Part shown: positions 8,471 through 11,173 of the stretch, piece by piece | How the letters are laid out: each line of letters begins with the position of its first letter | How positions within the stretch are numbered: position 1 is the first letter of the stretch | Source of the DNA: Euperipatoides rowelli | Taxonomy: Eukaryota; Onychophora; Udeonychophora; Euonychophora; Peripatopsidae | Assembly: GCA_003024985.2 (NCBI GenBank) | Contig: PXIH01S0026916.1 | Reading direction: 5' to 3' (one strand) | Length of the DNA stretch: 11,173 nt | Notes under the pieces: generated by a model | Databases searched by the model: none | Told to the model about the DNA's origin: nothing | What the model saw: the letters and a program-made list of their open reading frames with translations, nothing else | Program-made: the position numbers and the translations under genes

Positions 8471-9289
8471 TTAATAATATAAGGAAGGATTCTTGTCAGA
8501 GTTCAGTAAAAATTGGTAATATTTTTCTCTAAAGTCAATTATCAATTTTAGATTCTTAATTTTACATGGTATTTGATTCCAAACCTTAACCGCGTTACTT
8601 GAAAAATATCTAGATCCAACAAGAGATGTTTTATGAAATGCTGATAGATTGTCATTAGTTTTGCCTCTTGTATTATGTGAATGAGAAAGTTTTAAAGAGC
8701 AAAATTCATTATCAAGGTAAAAAGATGCCCAATTATTGTTTCATTTCCATTACATCTGTGTGAAGTGTAATTCTCTTTTCAGATACAAAGGGGTCCAACC
8801 TAATGATATATGTGCATGACTAGCACTGGACCTGCCAGGGTTAAAAACTCTGGCCACCATATTAAGCAACGATTTGTAGTTTATTTTGAAGAGTGACACC
8901 ACAATTTCCCCATATCATATCACAGTAGTTGAGATGACATGCAATGATAGCGTTTTAAACAATTATTAGCTCTCTAGTTCCCAGAAAATGTCTTAGTTTG
9001 AACAACAATTTTGTAAGTTTCAGTGTCCGAGCCAGTATATTAACATGCTTATCAAATGTCACCACCTAGTAATTTAATTTCAGGAGAAAAAGTAATCACA
9101 GGGATGTTAATTGTCAGTGAGAAATCCTTTATTTTGTTCTTACTAAAGTTATTCCTTGAGCACAGAACAGTCATTTTGGTTTTATGTTCTTAAATTTTGA
9201 GAAGGTTTCCTTCCAGCCAGGAGGGAATTTTAGTTATGTCAGAAATTAAATGTTCCTTCATTGTATACAAATTATGACCACTTAAGTAT
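8471..9289 (-). pseudogene. LINE fragment: thumb and conserved C-terminal domain
   Basis: Frames yield HLISDITKIPSWLEGNLLKI (about 9255-9195), EIKLLGG, then LNYCDMIWGNCG with LQNKLQI (about 8931-8880), and LGW-type and SHNTRGK-type blocks (about 8835-8650). The tail runs HKTSLVGSRYFSSNAVKVWN (about 8645-8575), QIP and a FREKYYQFLL block, to the stop at 8471-8473. This is the usual LINE C-terminus. Several frameshifts are present, notably near 9180, 9050 and 8870. The reading frame is clean over the final 60 or so codons. Confidence 0.85.
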
Positions 9290-9766
9290 AGGATAATATC
9301 TGCATAGAGATTTAATTCACAGTATTAATAATACATGATAGATCATTAATGAAAATTGAGAAAAGTAGAGGACCCAGAACCGAGCCCTGAGGCACACCAT
9401 TGATGACTTTATCATAACCATTTGTAATATATTCAATACATAATCAGCAAACCATCTTAGATGTACACCCGACAATCCCAGTCTGTGCAATTTACAAATA
9501 ATAATTTTAGGAGATATGCAATCAAAAACTTTTTGAATGTCCAATATGCTAACTATCACAGAGTTTCCCCTATCAATAGATCTTAACCATTCATTTGGAG
9601 CTCAAGTAAACAAGTTTTACTAGAGTGAAGTTTACGGAATCCACTCTGCTTTTTTGTTAAAAATTCCCTATCCTCTAAAAATTTATGCAATTGCAATTTG
9701 ACAACTCTTTCTAGAACTTTACTCAAAATAGGTAAAACAAAGATGAGTCTATAATTGTTGACATCA
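9290..9766 (-). pseudogene. LINE fragment: reverse transcriptase palm with damaged active site
   Basis: Successive frames give DVNNYRLIFVLPILSKVLER, KQSGFRKLHSSKTCLLELQ, then after a stop SILDIQKVFDCISPK, HLRWFADYV, GVPQGSVLGP (9369-9398) and LLFSIFINDL. The first catalytic aspartate (in ILDIQKVFD) is present. The second motif, normally YADD, reads YADI (9295-9306), so a catalytic aspartate is lost. Together with stops and frameshifts near 9590, 9400 and 9310, this copy cannot encode an active polymerase. Confidence 0.88.
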
Positions 9767-10165
9767 TTATGGGCCCCATCTTATAGATGTAATCACTGCT
9801 TTTTTCCAATCCCTTGGGAAATAACCAGTGCTCAAATATTTATTCACAAAATATGTAATAAAGTCTAGTGTTATCGGCAAAGAAGTTTCAATTATTTTAG
9901 GATTCAATCCATCGTGTCCAATGGATATTGCATCAGGGATATCCATGACAATTTTATTAATTGATTCATTATTTACAAGTTCAAAGTTGAAGTCATTTTC
10001 ATTATAATCCAAACCACTCAATAACTGTTCTTTAAAGTTAATATTCTCTGATTTGATACCAGAATCATTTTTTATTAATTCATGAATGGTCTGTCCCACA
10101 TTTAGAAAATGACTATTTAGGACATCTGCTGAAATATTATTTCTCCCTGCTAATTCATTTATCAC
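9767..10165 (-). pseudogene. LINE fragment: N-terminal reverse transcriptase region
   Basis: An open stretch of 132 codons reads INELAGRNN, LNSHFLNVGQTI, INKIVMDIPDAISIGHDGLN and GYFPRDWKKAVIT. These correspond to the pre-palm part of LINE reverse transcriptases: the 'FN.hF.nvG' block, the 'S.G.DGlnpkil' block and the 'G.fP..WK.A' block. It joins the linker upstream, and is cut by a frameshift after the WKKA motif near 9775, where the expected 'PI.K.G' block is garbled. This is the longest uninterrupted piece of the element, and its start codon is probably not meaningful. Confidence 0.85.
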
Positions 10166-10169
10166 AATC

Positions 10170-10556
10170 CATATCTTTTTGATTCACCTAAGGAAACATT
10201 AACCTTGTTTTTAAAAAATTCCCTTTTTTTGTCTCATTAATATATTTAACCTATTTCTCATAACTTTATATTTAGACCACAGAACAGAATCTTCAGATTG
10301 CAAAGCATTTTTTTTTTGCCAAATCCTTCTCATTTATCAGTCAAGTCTCTTTATCAACCCAAGGGACTTTCTTGTTGGATTTATTTCGATTCACCTTTAC
10401 AAATGGAGCATTATTATCCAACGTATCAATAATAAAATTACTAAACAAACCAATCTGTTCATTTATATCATCCAAAAGCATTATATAGCGTTTCCTGCAG
10501 GATTTAAAAAGGGCATGCACAAAGTTTTCCCAAAAGGGCAGGTCATCAAGTTTAGG
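10170..10556 (-). pseudogene. LINE fragment: linker between endonuclease and reverse transcriptase
   Basis: Minus-strand reading from about 10556 gives PKLDDLPFWENFVHALFK, then DDINEQIGLFSNFI, then NNAPFVKVNR and KVPWVDKE, ending in a TGA near 10345. A shifted frame then gives LWSKYKVMRNRLNILMRQKK (about 10285-10225). These are the familiar linker blocks of LINE ORF2 (the 'APL...PW' block and the 'Y...RN...K' block). The frame breaks around an A-rich tract near 10310. No convincing upstream endonuclease residues follow beyond 10560. Confidence 0.8.
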
Positions 10557-10780
10557 GCATATTATTTACCCTCCTCAATATACCATCATTTTTTTAAGGT
10601 GTCAAATGAAATTGCTCTAATAAAAAATGATTTTTTTTTTTAAAAAAAATATTAATTTTTAAAATATAGGATACATTAAGCTATAAATGTTGTAAAAACC
10701 ACTATTTTGAAACATAATTTTCTAATTGATTTTATTCATTGAATAAATGAAAATAAAAAGTTTTTTTTATTATTATTTTT
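10557..10780. other. AT-rich noncoding DNA upstream of the LINE truncation point
   Basis: This is homopolymer-rich sequence with A and T runs. I see no endonuclease coding remnant, no TIR and no other feature. Confidence 0.5.
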
Positions 10781-10849
10781 AATAAAAAGGGCATGGTGCT
10801 AAAAATAAAGGCATGGTGGAAAAAAAAAAGGCATGGTGCTCCACCATGC
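10781..10849. repeat. Three-unit 20-bp tandem repeat ending in a hairpin
   Basis: GCATGGTG starts at 10791, 10811 and 10831, exactly 20 bases apart. Units 1 and 2 are GCATGGTGCTAAAAATAAAG and GCATGGTGGAAAAAAAAAAG. The third copy is followed by an inverted CACCATGC (10842-10849), making a perfect 8-bp stem with loop CTC. A partial A-rich unit precedes the first copy. Confidence 0.8.
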
Positions 10850-11125
10850 TATAATGCTATGCAGGAAATCCTACATTATATCATGCTACGGTTTCATGGC
10901 CAATTCATCTAAAAACTTGGCCGAATTCAATCACGCTAACCCGAGAATGAATCGAACTAAGACACAAATTAGATTTCTTAAGAAAAGTATATTCCCTCTC
11001 AAGATAGGATGGAGCAAATAAAGGGGGAGGGAAGCTCCATGAGAATGACTATAGACAGCCTGGCGAAGCATTACTAATTTAGGTATTTGACATATATATA
11101 TAGCCTATATATTTACAGTATATAG
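10850..11125. other. Unclassified, GC-richer stretch with no convincing gene
   Basis: The plus-strand frame at 10833-11021 (62 codons) begins inside the tandem repeat, shows no recognisable motif and stops at a TAA. Composition is more balanced than the surroundings, which suggests an unidentified repeat or single-copy insert. The TATATATATAGCCTATATATT run at 11092-11113 is simple AT alternation. Confidence 0.4.
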
Positions 11126-11173
11126 GGGAAGTGGGGGGAATACCGTGCAGCGGGTAATACCGCGCATCAAAGT
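11126..11173. repeat. Edge of a GC-rich repeat cut off by the window end
   Basis: GGGGAAGTGGGGGGAATACC leads into ATACCGTGCA (11140-11149) and ATACCGCGCA (11157-11166), two near-identical 10-mers 17 bases apart. The abrupt change from AT-rich DNA suggests the start of a mobile element or satellite continuing to the right. The class is unknown. Confidence 0.4.

Larger units (their letters stand above)
8471..10556 (-). mobile_element. 5'-truncated, degenerate non-LTR retrotransposon (CR1/L2/Jockey-like LINE)
   Basis: About 2.1 kb of minus-strand sequence encodes a broken second open reading frame of a LINE. In order it holds the linker after the endonuclease, the reverse transcriptase fingers and palm, and the conserved C-terminal domain, ending at TAA (8471-8473). 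The apurinic endonuclease domain and any first open reading frame are absent, as in typical 5' truncation during target-primed reverse transcription. The clade call rests on GVPQGSVLGP and on C-terminal motifs LNYCDMIWGN and HNTRGK, which are shared by CR1, L2, Jockey and relatives; by eye I cannot choose among them. Multiple stops and frameshifts make it inactive. No A tail or target duplication was identified. Confidence 0.88.

Noticed and set aside
10781-10849. CRISPR-like array
   Set aside because: The units are 20 bases with near-identical A-rich spacers, there are only three copies, and the setting is eukaryotic. It is a simple tandem repeat.
10833-11021. Plus-strand 62-codon frame
   Set aside because: It starts inside the 20-bp tandem repeat, resembles no family I know, and has no splice or UTR support.

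Overview
This is AT-rich animal nuclear DNA with no dense coding. A splice-acceptor-bounded terminal exon, decayed transposons and long low-complexity stretches rule out a bacterial or organellar source. Two isolated N bases (3919, 6391) look like draft-assembly ambiguities. The best clue to the host is a decayed minus-strand gene copy at 5700-6620. From memory, it belongs to an unnamed, highly repetitive protein family found mainly in arthropod genomes. I therefore favour an arthropod, but the window does not fix the species.

Layout. 1-517: featureless AT-rich DNA. 518-1289: a non-autonomous hAT-like DNA element with perfect 14-bp terminal inverted repeats and GGCCC-rich ends. 1290-2101: probable intron. 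2102-2207: probable last coding exon of an unidentified plus-strand gene (34 codons plus stop), followed by a 3' UTR with two AATAAA signals at 2507-2529. 2531-4797: AT-rich spacer with a small telomere-like patch. 4798-5160: a TTAACTTAA-rich miniature element. 5340-5520: a distinctive stretch that may be the noncoding tail of the adjacent pseudogene. 5700-6620 (minus): the arthropod-type multicopy pseudogene. 6660-7550: AT-rich spacer. 7551-7604: a near-perfect 23-bp inverted repeat. About 7731-7950 and 8208-8400: two diverged direct copies of an unknown repeat.

8471-10556 (minus): a 5'-truncated, frame-broken LINE of the CR1/L2/Jockey-like group. It keeps the linker, reverse transcriptase and C-terminal domain but lacks the endonuclease. 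10781-10849: a 20-bp-period GCATGGTG array ending in a hairpin. The right edge (11126-11173) enters another GC-richer repeat containing two ATACCGYGCA words.

No intact protein-coding gene is contained in the window. The only sequence likely to be expressed by the host is the exon at 2102-2207. The rest is a graveyard of at least four repeat families. The candidate least explained by standard repeat classes is the unnamed multicopy family at 5700-6620, together with its possible tail.
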